From the NCBI RefSeq assembly GCF_008312885.1, contig NZ_VSSO01000001.1:248001-312000 (forward strand): a stretch of DNA of 64,000 bases. Direction: 5' to 3'. The notes beneath the pieces are model-generated. The model was not told where the DNA came from, did not search any database, and worked only from the letters and a program-made list of their open reading frames with translations. A program made the position numbers and the translations under genes. Shown piece by piece: positions 1-7,633 of the stretch. Every line of letters starts with the position of its first letter. Positions within the stretch are counted from its first letter, which is position 1. Source of the DNA: Lolliginicoccus suaedae (GTDB lineage: Bacteria; Actinomycetota; Actinomycetes; Mycobacteriales; Mycobacteriaceae).

Positions 1-886
1 CTTCGATGACCTTGGCATAGTGATCGTGCCGTGGGTGGACGGGGAGGACCCGCACGGCACGATCATCGACGTGATCGGCGCGGATGCACGTGCCGCTATC
101 GCCGACGCGACGCCCGCGCTGCATGTGATTCCCTTGCAGGCACGGCTCGGTCAGCCGCTCGCGCTGGCCACCGAGGTCCTGCGCGAGATGCGGATGATCA
201 AGGACGAGGCAGAGAAAACAGCATTGCGCGAGGCCGGCGCGGCCATCGATCGCGTCCACGCCCGCATGGGGGAGTTCCTGCGCGCGGGCCGCACCGAGGC
301 CGAGGTCGCCGCCATGATCACCGACGCGATCGTCGAGGAGGGCCACACCGGGGCGGCGTTCGTCATCGTCGGTTCCGGCCCGCACGGCGCGGACCCGCAC
401 CATGAGGTCTCCGACCGGGTCATCGCGCGCGGGGACATCGTCGTCATCGACATCGGTGGCCCGGTACCGGCCGGGTACTTCTCCGACTGCACCCGTACTT
501 ACAGCATCGGTGAGCCTGATCCTGCGGCGGCCGACCGCATCGCCATCCTCGAGGAGGCACAAGCCCGCGCGGTGGCCACGGCCCGCCCCGGCGCCACCTC
601 GGGGCAGGTCGATGCGGCCGCGCGCGACCACCTCGCCGCCCACAGCCTCGGCGAGTACTTCGTGCATCGCACCGGCCACGGCATCGGCCTGTCGGTCCAC
701 GAGGAGCCCTACATCATGACCGGAGGCGACCAAGTGCTGGCCGAGGGCATGGCGTTCAGCATCGAGCCTGGCATCTACCTGCCGGGCGAGTGGGGCGCGC
801 GCATCGAGGACATCGTGATCCTCACCGCCGACGGGTGCGAGCCGGTCAACCGCCAGCCCCACGGCCTGACCGTGCTGCCGGGATGA
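1..886 (+). CDS. M24 family aminopeptidase / Xaa-Pro dipeptidase, 5' end outside window
   Basis: The frame is open from base 2, so the N-terminal creatinase-like domain begins upstream and about 290 C-terminal residues are visible. These form the pita-bread metallopeptidase fold. Likely metal ligands are the Asp of VVIDIGG, the Asp of FSDCTR, the His of HRTGHGIGLSVHE, the Glu of SIEPGIY and the Glu of ARIEDIV, in the family order. Such enzymes remove or cleave residues before proline in cytosolic peptides. The ATG at base 20 is internal and unlikely to be the start. The family is clear; aminopeptidase P versus dipeptidase cannot be decided without the N-terminus. Confidence 0.9.
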   Translation, partial: FDDLGIVIVPWVDGEDPHGTIIDVIGADARAAIADATPALHVIPLQARLGQPLALATEVLREMRMIKDEAEKTALREAGAAIDRVHARMGEFLRAGRTEAEVAAMITDAIVEEGHTGAAFVIVGSGPHGADPHHEVSDRVIARGDIVVIDIGGPVPAGYFSDCTRTYSIGEPDPAAADRIAILEEAQARAVATARPGATSGQVDAAARDHLAAHSLGEYFVHRTGHGIGLSVHEEPYIMTGGDQVLAEGMAFSIEPGIYLPGEWGARIEDIVILTADGCEPVNRQPHGLTVLPG

Positions 887-912
887 GTTGACGCGATGCG
901 CAGGAACGGACG

Positions 913-1620
913 GTGGTGAGGGTGGCGCAGGAACAGGGCTCGTCCTACCCGCGGGTCCGGAGGATCGGGGCACTGCTGGTCATCGTTGTCGTCGTGCTTG
1001 TCGTTGTCATCGTCGTCACCCGCGGGGACGAGCAGACCACCGGTTCCGGGGACGCCAGTGCCACGGCCTCGACCACGGTCACCGAGGATGGCGGGGATGC
1101 GCGCGTCGTGCGCATCGACGAAGGAGACCCGCGCCGGGAGCGGCGCGTGGTCATCACCATCATCGAGGACTACACGTGCGAGGCCTGCGCTGCCTTCGCC
1201 GTGCAGTACCGCACAGTGCTGCGGTCCCTGGTGACCACATTCGATGCCGCGGTCGAGCATGTCCCGGTGGCGGCCGAGGGGGATGCGGGCGCGCTGCGGC
1301 TCGCGAACGCCTCGCTGTGCATGGCTGGTGACTCGATCGAGGGGTGGATGGCTTTCCGGTCGGCCATGTTCGAGCTCGGCACCATCGGGGCAGGGGCGGC
1401 GATGGTCACTGACGCGCAGCTCGTGCGCATCGCGCAGGCGACCGGGGCTTCGCACGGGGTCACCGAATGCATCGCCGGGAATCGTCATGCGTCGGGCATC
1501 GAGGAGACCAGTGCCCGCTGGTCGAGCGACGGGGTGGAGCTGCCCCACATCGAGCTCAACGGCGAGCCCTATGCACCGGAGAGCCCCGAGGAGCTCGCGG
1601 CGCACGTGCGCGGGCTGTGA
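913..1620 (+). CDS. Membrane-anchored DsbA-like thioredoxin-fold protein
   Basis: A 235-residue protein. A short cytoplasmic basic segment is followed by one hydrophobic helix (about residues 20-36, rich in Val/Ile), then an extracytoplasmic domain with DYTCEAC near residue 92. This CxxC sits where DsbA/thioredoxin_4 proteins carry their redox centre. It is likely an envelope-facing thiol oxidoreductase. GTG 913 is preceded by AGGAACGGA; tandem GTG codons leave one codon of doubt about the start. It lies 26 bp after the M24 gene on the same strand and converges on the ArsR gene with only 14 bp between stops. The protein partner is unknown. Confidence 0.8.
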   Translation: MVRVAQEQGSSYPRVRRIGALLVIVVVVLVVVIVVTRGDEQTTGSGDASATASTTVTEDGGDARVVRIDEGDPRRERRVVITIIEDYTCEACAAFAVQYRTVLRSLVTTFDAAVEHVPVAAEGDAGALRLANASLCMAGDSIEGWMAFRSAMFELGTIGAGAAMVTDAQLVRIAQATGASHGVTECIAGNRHASGIEETSARWSSDGVELPHIELNGEPYAPESPEELAAHVRGL

Positions 1621-1634
1621 AGCCGGCGCCCGGA

Positions 1635-1991
1635 TCAGGGGTGCGGGGGCTCGCCGGTCAATCGATGGTCGGCGTGGTTGAACCCCTCGCGGACCAGCCG
1701 AGCGAGGTGGCCGTCGCGGATGCGATAGACGATGCGCCGCCCGTCGCGCCGGGTGTCGACCATCTCGGCGAGCCGGAGCTTGGCGAGGTGCTGGCTGATC
1801 GAGGTGCGGGAAGCTCCCGTTGCCTCGGTGAGAGTGCTGACATCAGCCTCGCCCCGGGCGAGCAACCAGAGGACATGCAGGCGCGTGGGATCCGACAGCA
1901 TCCGGAACGCATCGCTCGCGGCATCGAGGTGGGCCTGGTCCGGCGGAGCGTCATGAACGAGGCTGGGGGAGGCAGTACCGGGACTATCCAC
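1635..1991 (-). CDS. ArsR/SmtB-family winged-helix repressor
   Basis: About 118 residues with the classic ArsR fold: AFRMLSDPTRLHVLWLLA followed by the recognition-helix region TGASRTSISQHLAKL and the wing RRDGRRIVYRI. I chose the GTG at 1991 because AGGAGG lies 9 nt upstream; an in-frame GTG at 2015 would add eight residues. The start overlaps the stop of the upstream MFS gene by 8 bp, so the two are probably translationally coupled and the regulator is made with the transporter it controls. No CxC metal motif is seen, so the inducer need not be a metal. Confidence 0.87.
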   Translation of the reverse strand: MDSPGTASPSLVHDAPPDQAHLDAASDAFRMLSDPTRLHVLWLLARGEADVSTLTEATGASRTSISQHLAKLRLAEMVDTRRDGRRIVYRIRDGHLARLVREGFNHADHRLTGEPPHP

Positions 1992-3267
1992 CTCTCGTTT
2001 CCTCCTGGTGAGCACGGTCGATCGGTGGCCACGCCGCCGCGGCAGCGACCAGCGCCGCGGCCGCGAGCAGCGTGAGCATGAGGGTAGCAGTGACCTGCCC
2101 CGCTGCGAGGCCGAGCCATCCGGCGAGCGGATAGGTGAGCAGGAAGCAAGCGTGGCTGAGCGAGAACTGAGCAGCGAATACGGCGGGCCGGCTGGCCGGG
2201 GCCGCCCCTCGGCGAAGCAGCCGGGCGGACGGGGTGAGGACCATCGAGGTGCCCGCGCCCATCATCACCCACGCGAGCACCAGTGGCAGCCAGGTGATCG
2301 GCGGCGCGGTCGCTGCCGCCACGCTGGTGGCGGGCGCGAGAAGAATGGTTGTGGTGGCCAGGCCGATGACGCTGAGCAGCCCGCCGCCGAGCATCACGGA
2401 CCTATCGGTGCGTCGGCGGAGCACGCCCGGGACGAGGATGGCGGCGAGCACCGATGCCGTGCCGAAGCAGGCCAGCGCGAGCGCCACGCCAGTACCGGTA
2501 TCACGGGTGAGGGCCTGCACATGGATGACGGTGTTGACCAGCACGAGCGCCGTGGCGGCAGCGACGACCATGTCGAGGGCCAGCAAGGCCCGGAGCTCCC
2601 TGCCGCGAAGCATGATCCGGGAACCGAGAGCGATCCGTGCGGGAAACGGGGCGGGCGCGGGCGAGATTGGCATGGCCGGGAGTGTGCTCCACAGCACGAT
2701 GATGCCGGAGAGCAGGAAGCCCGCCGCCGTGCCGAGGAACAGCGACTCGTAGGAGTAGACGGCGAGCAGGGCGATCGCGATCACGGGACTGGCGAGGGAT
2801 TCGAGATCGTAGGCGATGCGCGAGAAGGACAAGCCCTGGGTGTAATCCTCCTCGTCTACGAGCACGGCCGGGAGCATCGCCTGGAAGGCGGGCGTGAATG
2901 TGGCCGAGGCTGCTTGCAGCACCAGGATGAGCAGGTATATCTGCCAGACCGCATCGACGAGGGGGAGGGCGAGCGCCACGGAGGCGCGGATCGCATCGGC
3001 GGAGACAAGCAGTACTTTTCGCGGGACGTGATGGGCGAGGGCAGAGATCACGGGCGCGATGCCCACGTAGGCGACCATCTTGATGGTGAACGCGGTGCCG
3101 AGGACCGCGCCCGCGCCGTTGCCGGCGATGTCCACGGCGAGCAGGCTCAGGGCGATGGTGAGCAGGCCGGTTCCCAGCAGCGCGAGCACCTGGGCAGTGA
3201 GCAGCTTGCGGAACAGCGGATTGCCCAGGGCGCCGTGCCGGAGGCTGGGACGGGAGGTGCGCGCCAT
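1984..3267 (-). CDS. MFS efflux transporter, first gene of an MFS-ArsR operon
   Basis: A 427-residue polytopic protein of about 12 hydrophobic segments. An arginine-containing cytoplasmic loop after TM2 (VPRKVLLVSADAIRAS) marks the major facilitator superfamily, and the general layout is that of drug/proton antiporters. I place the start at ATG 3267: a -10-like TACAAT ends 6 nt upstream on the minus strand, implying a leaderless mRNA, and no Shine-Dalgarno is present. A longer open frame continues upstream to 3447 but crosses the operator and hairpin. The ArsR gene follows with overlapping stop and start. Substrate unknown. Confidence 0.87.
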   Translation of the reverse strand: MARTSRPSLRHGALGNPLFRKLLTAQVLALLGTGLLTIALSLLAVDIAGNGAGAVLGTAFTIKMVAYVGIAPVISALAHHVPRKVLLVSADAIRASVALALPLVDAVWQIYLLILVLQAASATFTPAFQAMLPAVLVDEEDYTQGLSFSRIAYDLESLASPVIAIALLAVYSYESLFLGTAAGFLLSGIIVLWSTLPAMPISPAPAPFPARIALGSRIMLRGRELRALLALDMVVAAATALVLVNTVIHVQALTRDTGTGVALALACFGTASVLAAILVPGVLRRRTDRSVMLGGGLLSVIGLATTTILLAPATSVAAATAPPITWLPLVLAWVMMGAGTSMVLTPSARLLRRGAAPASRPAVFAAQFSLSHACFLLTYPLAGWLGLAAGQVTATLMLTLLAAAALVAAAAAWPPIDRAHQEETRGG

Positions 3268-3280
3268 ACAACGATTGTAT
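3266..3280 (-). promoter_or_regulatory. Operator overlapping -10 box and start codon of the MFS-arsR operon
   Basis: A perfect 6-3-6 palindrome, ATACAA-CGA-TTGTAT, covers the -10 element (TACAAT, minus strand, 3274-3279) and reaches the ATG at 3265-3267. ArsR-family operators are commonly imperfect AT-rich dyads of this type. A repressor bound here would block polymerase and, since the mRNA appears leaderless, the very first transcribed bases. Assignment to the adjacent ArsR is inference. Confidence 0.6.
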
Positions 3281-3282
3281 AG

Positions 3283-3298
3283 GTGCGCACATGCGCAC
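3283..3298. promoter_or_regulatory. Second palindrome just upstream of the MFS operator
   Basis: GTGCGCA-CA-TGCGCAC is a perfect 7-2-7 inverted repeat starting 2 bp beyond the ATACAA palindrome, in the spacer between the expected -10 and -35 boxes. It could be a second regulator site. The arm sequence is unrelated to the first palindrome. Confidence 0.4.
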
Positions 3299-3347
3299 TC
3301 AATGGGGAAGGCTGGATCTCGCGGCCGCCAGGACCCTCGAGCGGGGT

Positions 3348-3376
3348 GTGGCCGGGCGCTTCCCTCGCCCGGCCAC
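3348..3376. terminator. Strong GC hairpin between the SOS-like box and the MFS gene
   Basis: GTGGCCGGGCG and CGCCCGGCCAC form a perfect 11-bp stem with a 7-nt loop. There is no T-tract on either side. It lies in what would be the leader of any transcript started at the SOS-box promoter, so an attenuator is possible. No gene ends immediately beside it. Confidence 0.4.
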
Positions 3377-3396
3377 GGGCCAACCGTAGCATATTG

Positions 3397-3412
3397 TCGA
3401 ACGCATGTTCGA
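3397..3412. promoter_or_regulatory. SOS (LexA) box-like palindrome
   Basis: TCGAACGCATGTTCGA matches the mycobacterial/actinobacterial LexA consensus TCGAAC-N4-GTTCGA exactly in both half-sites. On the minus strand a -10-like TATGCT (3390-3395) begins 1 bp after the box, aimed at the MFS-arsR operon about 120 bp away. No recognisable DNA-repair gene flanks it. Confidence 0.6.
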
Positions 3413-3464
3413 TAGCGGATTCCGCGCCGGTGATGGGACCGTGGCATCGCCCGGCCAGCTCCGT

Positions 3465-3508
3465 CAGTGGAAACAATTCCTGCCCTGAGCGGGAAAAGGT
3501 TCCACTGG
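3465..3508. repeat. Dispersed palindromic element, family C copy 1
   Basis: Left arm CAGTGGAAACAATTCC and right arm GGGAAAAGGTTCCACTG around a short loop with CCCTGAGC. The second copy at 9740-9782 shares the arms and the GCCC.GAGCGGGAAAA core, so this is a repeat family rather than a chance hairpin. It sits between two genes transcribed leftwards. Confidence 0.7.
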
Positions 3509-3556
3509 CGAACAAGGGCGCCGCAATCCAGCCTCCCGCCTCGGCCCCCAGCCGCG

Positions 3557-3961
3557 CTACCGCCCGAGCAGGGAGCGCGAGCCCAGGATGCGGGTCACAT
3601 CGATCTCGATGACGACGCGACGAGGGTTCTCGCGAGGCACCCGGTAGCGCCCGGCGTAGCGCTCCTCGGCCTCGCGCACGGCGTCGGGCTCGCGGCGCAC
3701 CGTGGCGGTGCCCTCGAGGGCGAGCCAGCGTGCCCGGTCCACCTGGAACACCGTGGCGTGCCCGGCGCGCTCCACATTGACCACCTTCTGGCTTCCCTCG
3801 CTGGTGATGACCCGCGCCTTGCGGGTCTCCGCGTCCCACGTGAAGCCGACAGCAACGACGTGCGGCAATCCGTTGGCGCGCAGGGTCGTCAGCGATCCGA
3901 GGTGACGCTCGGCGAGGAAGAGCGCGGCATCGTCGGTCAGGTGTTCGGGGGTGTATGCCAT
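3557..3961 (-). CDS. F420-dependent biliverdin reductase family protein (Rv2074-like)
   Basis: A 134-residue split-beta-barrel protein of the flavin/deazaflavin oxidoreductase (PPOX-like) group. The segments [41 protein letters not shown] and [14 protein letters not shown] agree with my recollection of M. tuberculosis Rv2074, characterised as an F420H2-dependent biliverdin reductase. Gene order supports orthology, because Rv2074 also lies divergent from an SDR followed by cobL, cobM and cobK. The start is ATG 3961, with TACCGT (-10) ending 7 nt upstream and no ribosome binding site, so the mRNA is probably leaderless. Substrate use here is inferred, not shown. Confidence 0.85.
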   Translation of the reverse strand: MAYTPEHLTDDAALFLAERHLGSLTTLRANGLPHVVAVGFTWDAETRKARVITSEGSQKVVNVERAGHATVFQVDRARWLALEGTATVRREPDAVREAEERYAGRYRVPRENPRRVVIEIDVTRILGSRSLLGR

Positions 3962-3992
3962 GCCGTCCACGGTAGTCGAGCACACTAGGGGC
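3962..3992. promoter_or_regulatory. 31-bp divergent promoter giving two leaderless transcripts
   Basis: The gap between divergent start codons is only 31 bp. The minus strand has TACCGT (3969-3974), 7 nt from ATG 3961. The plus strand has CACACT (3981-3986), 6 nt from GTG 3993. Both fit xAnnnT -10 boxes with transcription beginning at the start codon. There is no room for a Shine-Dalgarno. Confidence 0.6.
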
Positions 3993-4784
3993 GTGAGCGA
4001 TGCAAAACTACCGTCCCCCTCCCGCGCGAGCCTCGCCGACCGCTTCGACCCCGGACCGGTCGTGATCCTTGGCGGGCGCAGCGAGATCGGCCTGGAGGTG
4101 GCACAGCGCCTCGCGCCTGGCCGCGTCGTGGTGCTCGCCGCCCGTCGCAGCGAGGATCTGGCCAACGAGCAGCAGCTCGTGCGCGAGGCGGGCGCGACAG
4201 CTGTGGTCCCGGTCGAGTTCGATGCCGACGATGTGGCCTCCCATGAGTCCTTCCTCGACGATCTCGATGCGCGCGTGGGACTGCCGGGCGTGGTGGTGCT
4301 GTGCTTCGGCATCCTTGGCGATCAGCAGCGCGCGGAGGAGGATGCGGCGCACGCCGTGCAGATCCTCCACACCGACTACGTGGCGCAGGCGAGCGTGCTG
4401 ACGAGCCTGGCCCGCCGCATGAGGGCGCGCGGCCGCGGGCAGATCGTGGTGTTCTCCTCGGTGGCAGGGGCACGGGTGCGGCGCGCCAACTACGTCTACG
4501 GCTCCGCGAAGGCCGGTCTCGATGGCTTCGCCAGCGGTCTCGCGGATGCCCTGCACGGCACGGGCGTGCACCTGCTGATCGTGCGTCCGGGGTTCGTGAT
4601 CGGCCGCATGACCGAGGGCATGGATCCAGCGCCGTTCTCGAGCACGCCGGGCCAGGTGGCGGACGCGGTGGTCGCAGCGGGGGCGCGTCGTCGCCGCGTG
4701 GTGTGGGTGCCGCTGCAGCTGAAGCTGCTGTTCATGGCGCTGCGCTTGCTGCCGCAGTGGGCGTGGCGGAGGATGCCCCGGTGA
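3993..4784 (+). CDS. DprE2-like short-chain dehydrogenase (Rv2073c-like), first gene of the cobLMK operon
   Basis: A 263-residue Rossmann SDR. The coenzyme motif is GGRSEIG near residue 27, the NNAG position reads CFGILGD, and the catalytic Ser-Tyr-Lys lies in [20 protein letters not shown]. This unusual layout and the segment [15 protein letters not shown] closely resemble DprE2, the decaprenylphosphoryl-2-keto-ribose reductase of arabinan synthesis. Its position before cobL corresponds to the paralogue Rv2073c rather than to dprE2, which travels with dprE1. GTG 3993 is the likely leaderless start; an open frame continues upstream to 3951. Its stop overlaps cobL as GTGA. Role in the cobalamin operon unknown. 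Confidence 0.83.
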   Translation: MSDAKLPSPSRASLADRFDPGPVVILGGRSEIGLEVAQRLAPGRVVVLAARRSEDLANEQQLVREAGATAVVPVEFDADDVASHESFLDDLDARVGLPGVVVLCFGILGDQQRAEEDAAHAVQILHTDYVAQASVLTSLARRMRARGRGQIVVFSSVAGARVRRANYVYGSAKAGLDGFASGLADALHGTGVHLLIVRPGFVIGRMTEGMDPAPFSSTPGQVADAVVAAGARRRRVVWVPLQLKLLFMALRLLPQWAWRRMPR

Positions 4785-6016
4785 CCGAGGGCACGAGGAG
4801 CGGCAGCCCGCGCATCGCCGTGGTGGGCATTGGTGCCGACGGCTGGACGGGGCTCGGTGATCCGGCGCGGGACGCGATCCGCATGGCCCGCACCCTCCAC
4901 GGCTCGGACCGCCAGCTCGAGCTCGTGCCGGACGAGGTGCCGGGCCAGCGGATGCCCTGGCCTTCGCCGCTGCTGCCCGGCTTGCCCGCGTTGATCGAGG
5001 AGCACGGTCCGGGCGGGATGTGCGTCCTCGCGAGTGGTGATCCCATGCTGCACGGCATCGGGGCGACCCTCGCTCGCATCGCGGGAATCGAGCGACTGCG
5101 GGTGCTGCCGCACGTATCGAGCGTGTCGCTGGCCTGCGCGCGGATGGGCTGGGCGCTCCAGGACACGCCCGTGGTGTCGGGCGTCAACCGCCCCCTCGCG
5201 GCGATCCTGCGGGAGGTCGCGCCAGGCCGCCGCATCCTCGTTCTCAGCGAGGACGGCTCCACGCCGCGACAGCTCGCGGACCTGCTCGGCGCGCATGGCT
5301 GGGGAGGAAGCCGACTGACCGTGCTCGAGCAGCTCGGCGGACCCCGGGAGAACACTGTCACGGGCCACGCGGCCGGATGGGATGTGCCCGACGGGGATCC
5401 GCTGAACGTCGTCGCCATCGAGTGCGATGCCGGTCCCGCGCAGCACCTGGGACTGGTGCCTGGGCTGCCCGATGAGGTCTACGGCGATAGCCAGCTGACC
5501 AAGCAGGAGGTGCGGGCGGTGACCCTCGCGGCGCTCGCCCCGGCGCCAGGGGAGGTGCTGTGGGACGTGGGAGCGGGCACGGGCAGCATCGCCATCGAAT
5601 GGATGCGCGCCCATCCCACGTGCCGGGCCGTGGCGTTCGAGCAGGATCCCGCCCGAGCGGAGCGGTTGCGCGGCAATGCCGATGCCCTGGGCGTGCCGTC
5701 GCTGCACGCGGCGGGCCCGGCGCCCGGAGCGTTCACGGATGTGCCTGCCGCGCTCGCGGCACCGGATGCGATCATGGTCGGCGGCGGGGCCACCGTGCTC
5801 AGGCTGCTCGATGCCTGCTGGGACCGGTTGCGGCCCGGTGGGCGGCTCGTTGTCAACGCGGTGACCATGGAATCCGAATCGCTCGTGCTGCGCTGGCACG
5901 GCGCGCACGGCGGGATGCTGCGGCGGATGCAGGTGCATCGCGCGGCGCCGCTCGGGGCATTCACCGCGTGGCGGCCCCACATGCCCGTGACCCAATGGAA
6001 GGGGACCAAGCCGTGA
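4781..6016 (+). CDS. cobL: Precorrin-6Y C5,15-methyltransferase (decarboxylating)
   Basis: A 411-residue fusion. Residues about 10-200 are a tetrapyrrole methylase domain (CbiE-like; VGIGADGW, ASGDPMLHGIG). The second half is a CbiT-like Rossmann methyltransferase with VLWDVGAGTGSIAIEW. CobL methylates C5 and C15 of precorrin-6B and decarboxylates the acetate side chain, giving precorrin-8. The GTG start overlaps the SDR stop as GTGA, and its own stop overlaps cobM in the same way, so SDR-cobL-cobM-cobK form a coupled operon. Length fits the family. Confidence 0.95.
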   Translation: MTEGTRSGSPRIAVVGIGADGWTGLGDPARDAIRMARTLHGSDRQLELVPDEVPGQRMPWPSPLLPGLPALIEEHGPGGMCVLASGDPMLHGIGATLARIAGIERLRVLPHVSSVSLACARMGWALQDTPVVSGVNRPLAAILREVAPGRRILVLSEDGSTPRQLADLLGAHGWGGSRLTVLEQLGGPRENTVTGHAAGWDVPDGDPLNVVAIECDAGPAQHLGLVPGLPDEVYGDSQLTKQEVRAVTLAALAPAPGEVLWDVGAGTGSIAIEWMRAHPTCRAVAFEQDPARAERLRGNADALGVPSLHAAGPAPGAFTDVPAALAAPDAIMVGGGATVLRLLDACWDRLRPGGRLVVNAVTMESESLVLRWHGAHGGMLRRMQVHRAAPLGAFTAWRPHMPVTQWKGTKP

Positions 6017-6774
6017 CCGTGTTCTTCGTGGGCGCCGGGCCTGGTGCTGCGGACCTGCTGACGCTGCGGGCGGTCCGCGTGCTCGAGCGCGCGCCAGTGT
6101 GCCTGTACGCCGGCTCGCTGGTGCCCGATCAGGTGCTGGCCCATTGCCCGCCGGACGCTCGGCTGATCAACACTGCCCGCATGCGCCTTCCCGACATCGT
6201 CGAGATCATGGCCGGGGCCACCGCGCGCGGCGAGGACGTGGCGCGCCTGCACTCGGGCGACCCGTCGATCTACAGCGCCGTCGCTGAGCAGATCCGCTTG
6301 CTCGCCGAGCGTGGCATCGACTACCAGATCGTGCCGGGCGTGCCCGCGTTCGCCGCCGCGGCTGCCGCGCTGGGCCGGGAACTGACCGTGCCCGGGGTGG
6401 GCCAGTCCCTGCTGATCACCCGCATCGCTGTCCGGGCCACCGCGATGCCGCCCGGCGAGGAGCTCGAGCGGCTCGCGGGAACCGGTGTGACGCTGGCACT
6501 GCACCTCGCTGCCGCGCACATGGACACCGTGATCGCCGCGCTCGCCCCGCACTACGGCACGGACTGCCCCGCCGCGGTCGTGGCGTTCGCCAGCCGCCCC
6601 GAGGAAGTGGTGCTGCGCGCGACAGTGGGCACGATCGCCGAGCGCATGGCCGAGCACGGCATCACCAAGACGGCCATCATCCTCGTTGGCCGCGCGCTCA
6701 CCGCGGACGGGTTCCCCGACAGCTACTTGTACTCGGAGGAGCGGGCGAGGGCGTTGCCGTCATGCGGGTCCTGA
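6013..6774 (+). CDS. cobM: Precorrin-4 C11-methyltransferase
   Basis: A 253-residue tetrapyrrole methylase. The N-terminus TVFFVGAGPGAADLLTLRA, then LHSGDPSIYSA, VPGVPAFAAAAAALGRELT and the C-terminal GFPDSYLYS are family hallmarks. It transfers a methyl group from SAM to C11 of precorrin-4. The start chosen is GTG 6013, overlapping the cobL stop; an in-frame ATG at 5995 would add six residues and is less consistent with the alignment. It ends 13 bp inside cobK. Confidence 0.96.
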   Translation: MTVFFVGAGPGAADLLTLRAVRVLERAPVCLYAGSLVPDQVLAHCPPDARLINTARMRLPDIVEIMAGATARGEDVARLHSGDPSIYSAVAEQIRLLAERGIDYQIVPGVPAFAAAAAALGRELTVPGVGQSLLITRIAVRATAMPPGEELERLAGTGVTLALHLAAAHMDTVIAALAPHYGTDCPAAVVAFASRPEEVVLRATVGTIAERMAEHGITKTAIILVGRALTADGFPDSYLYSEERARALPSCGS

Positions 6775-7523
6775 TCCTGGGTGGCACCGGCGAGGCCCGG
6801 CAGCTGGCGGCGGCGCTGGCGGGGCGGCACGAGGTGGTGTCCTCGCTGGCGGGCCGGGTGCGGGAGCCTTTGGTGCCGGTCGGGGAGGTGCGCTCGGGCG
6901 GGTTCGGCGGTTCTCGTGGTTTCGCGGAGCATCTCCGCGCGGACAGGGTCGAGGCAGTGATCGATGCGACGCACCCTTTCGCCGCGACGATGACCGCCAC
7001 AGCGGCACGCGTGACCGCCACGCTGGGAGTGCCGCTCGCCCGGCTGCAACGGCCCGGGTGGGAGCCGGTGGCGGGGGATGAGTGGCTCCACGCGCCCGAT
7101 GTCGCTGGCGCCGCGCGGATCGTGGACAGCATGCTTCGCGAGGGCAGCGCCACGAGCGTCCTGCTGACGGTCGGCAGGCAGGAGCTCGCGGCGTTCGATC
7201 GGCTGCCGCGGGGCGCCGTGGTGGCGCGAATGATCGATCCGCCCGCGAGCATCCCGGCGTCGGTGCGGGAGGTCATTCTCGCGCGGGGGCCGTTCACGCT
7301 CGACGAGGAGCGCGCCACGCTGGCGAGTTCAGGCGCGGACGTGCTGGTCAGCAAGAACAGCGGGGGCACCGCGACGGCCGCCAAGCTGGTCGCGGCGCGG
7401 GAGCGCGGGATCCCGGTGGTGATGGTCGGGCGCCCGGAGCTGCCCGGGGGCGCGACCGTGGTGACGAGCGTCGCGGAGGCAGTGGCGTGGGCTGATCGCG
7501 TGGTGCCGCCCGCTGCTCGATGA
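6762..7523 (+). CDS. cobK: Precorrin-6A reductase
   Basis: A 253-residue NADPH-dependent reductase with N-terminal VLILGGTGEARQLAAALAG and the conserved blocks DATHPFAATMTA, RLQRPGWEP and VLVSKNSGGTATAAKLVAA. It reduces precorrin-6A to precorrin-6B, the substrate of CobL. The ATG lies 13 bp before the end of cobM. It is the last gene of the operon: 110 bp without coding follow. Having cobK, cobL, cobM and cobG points to the aerobic corrin pathway. Confidence 0.95.
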   Translation: MRVLILGGTGEARQLAAALAGRHEVVSSLAGRVREPLVPVGEVRSGGFGGSRGFAEHLRADRVEAVIDATHPFAATMTATAARVTATLGVPLARLQRPGWEPVAGDEWLHAPDVAGAARIVDSMLREGSATSVLLTVGRQELAAFDRLPRGAVVARMIDPPASIPASVREVILARGPFTLDEERATLASSGADVLVSKNSGGTATAAKLVAARERGIPVVMVGRPELPGGATVVTSVAEAVAWADRVVPPAAR

Positions 7524-7633
7524 CGCGGGCGTGGTGCGAAAGTGAAACCTGAGAATTCTGGTGAAACTGCGGCAGGAGTGAACTCCTTACTTACGATAAG
7601 GATCGTCGCCCGCCCCCGATCCCAGGAGAACCC

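Noticed and set aside
2008-3282. Long plus-strand open frame (about 424 codons) opposite the MFS gene
   Set aside because: It is rich in Glu/Gly/Arg/His as expected for an antisense shadow in GC-rich DNA, while the minus strand encodes a clear polytopic MFS transporter with an ArsR partner.
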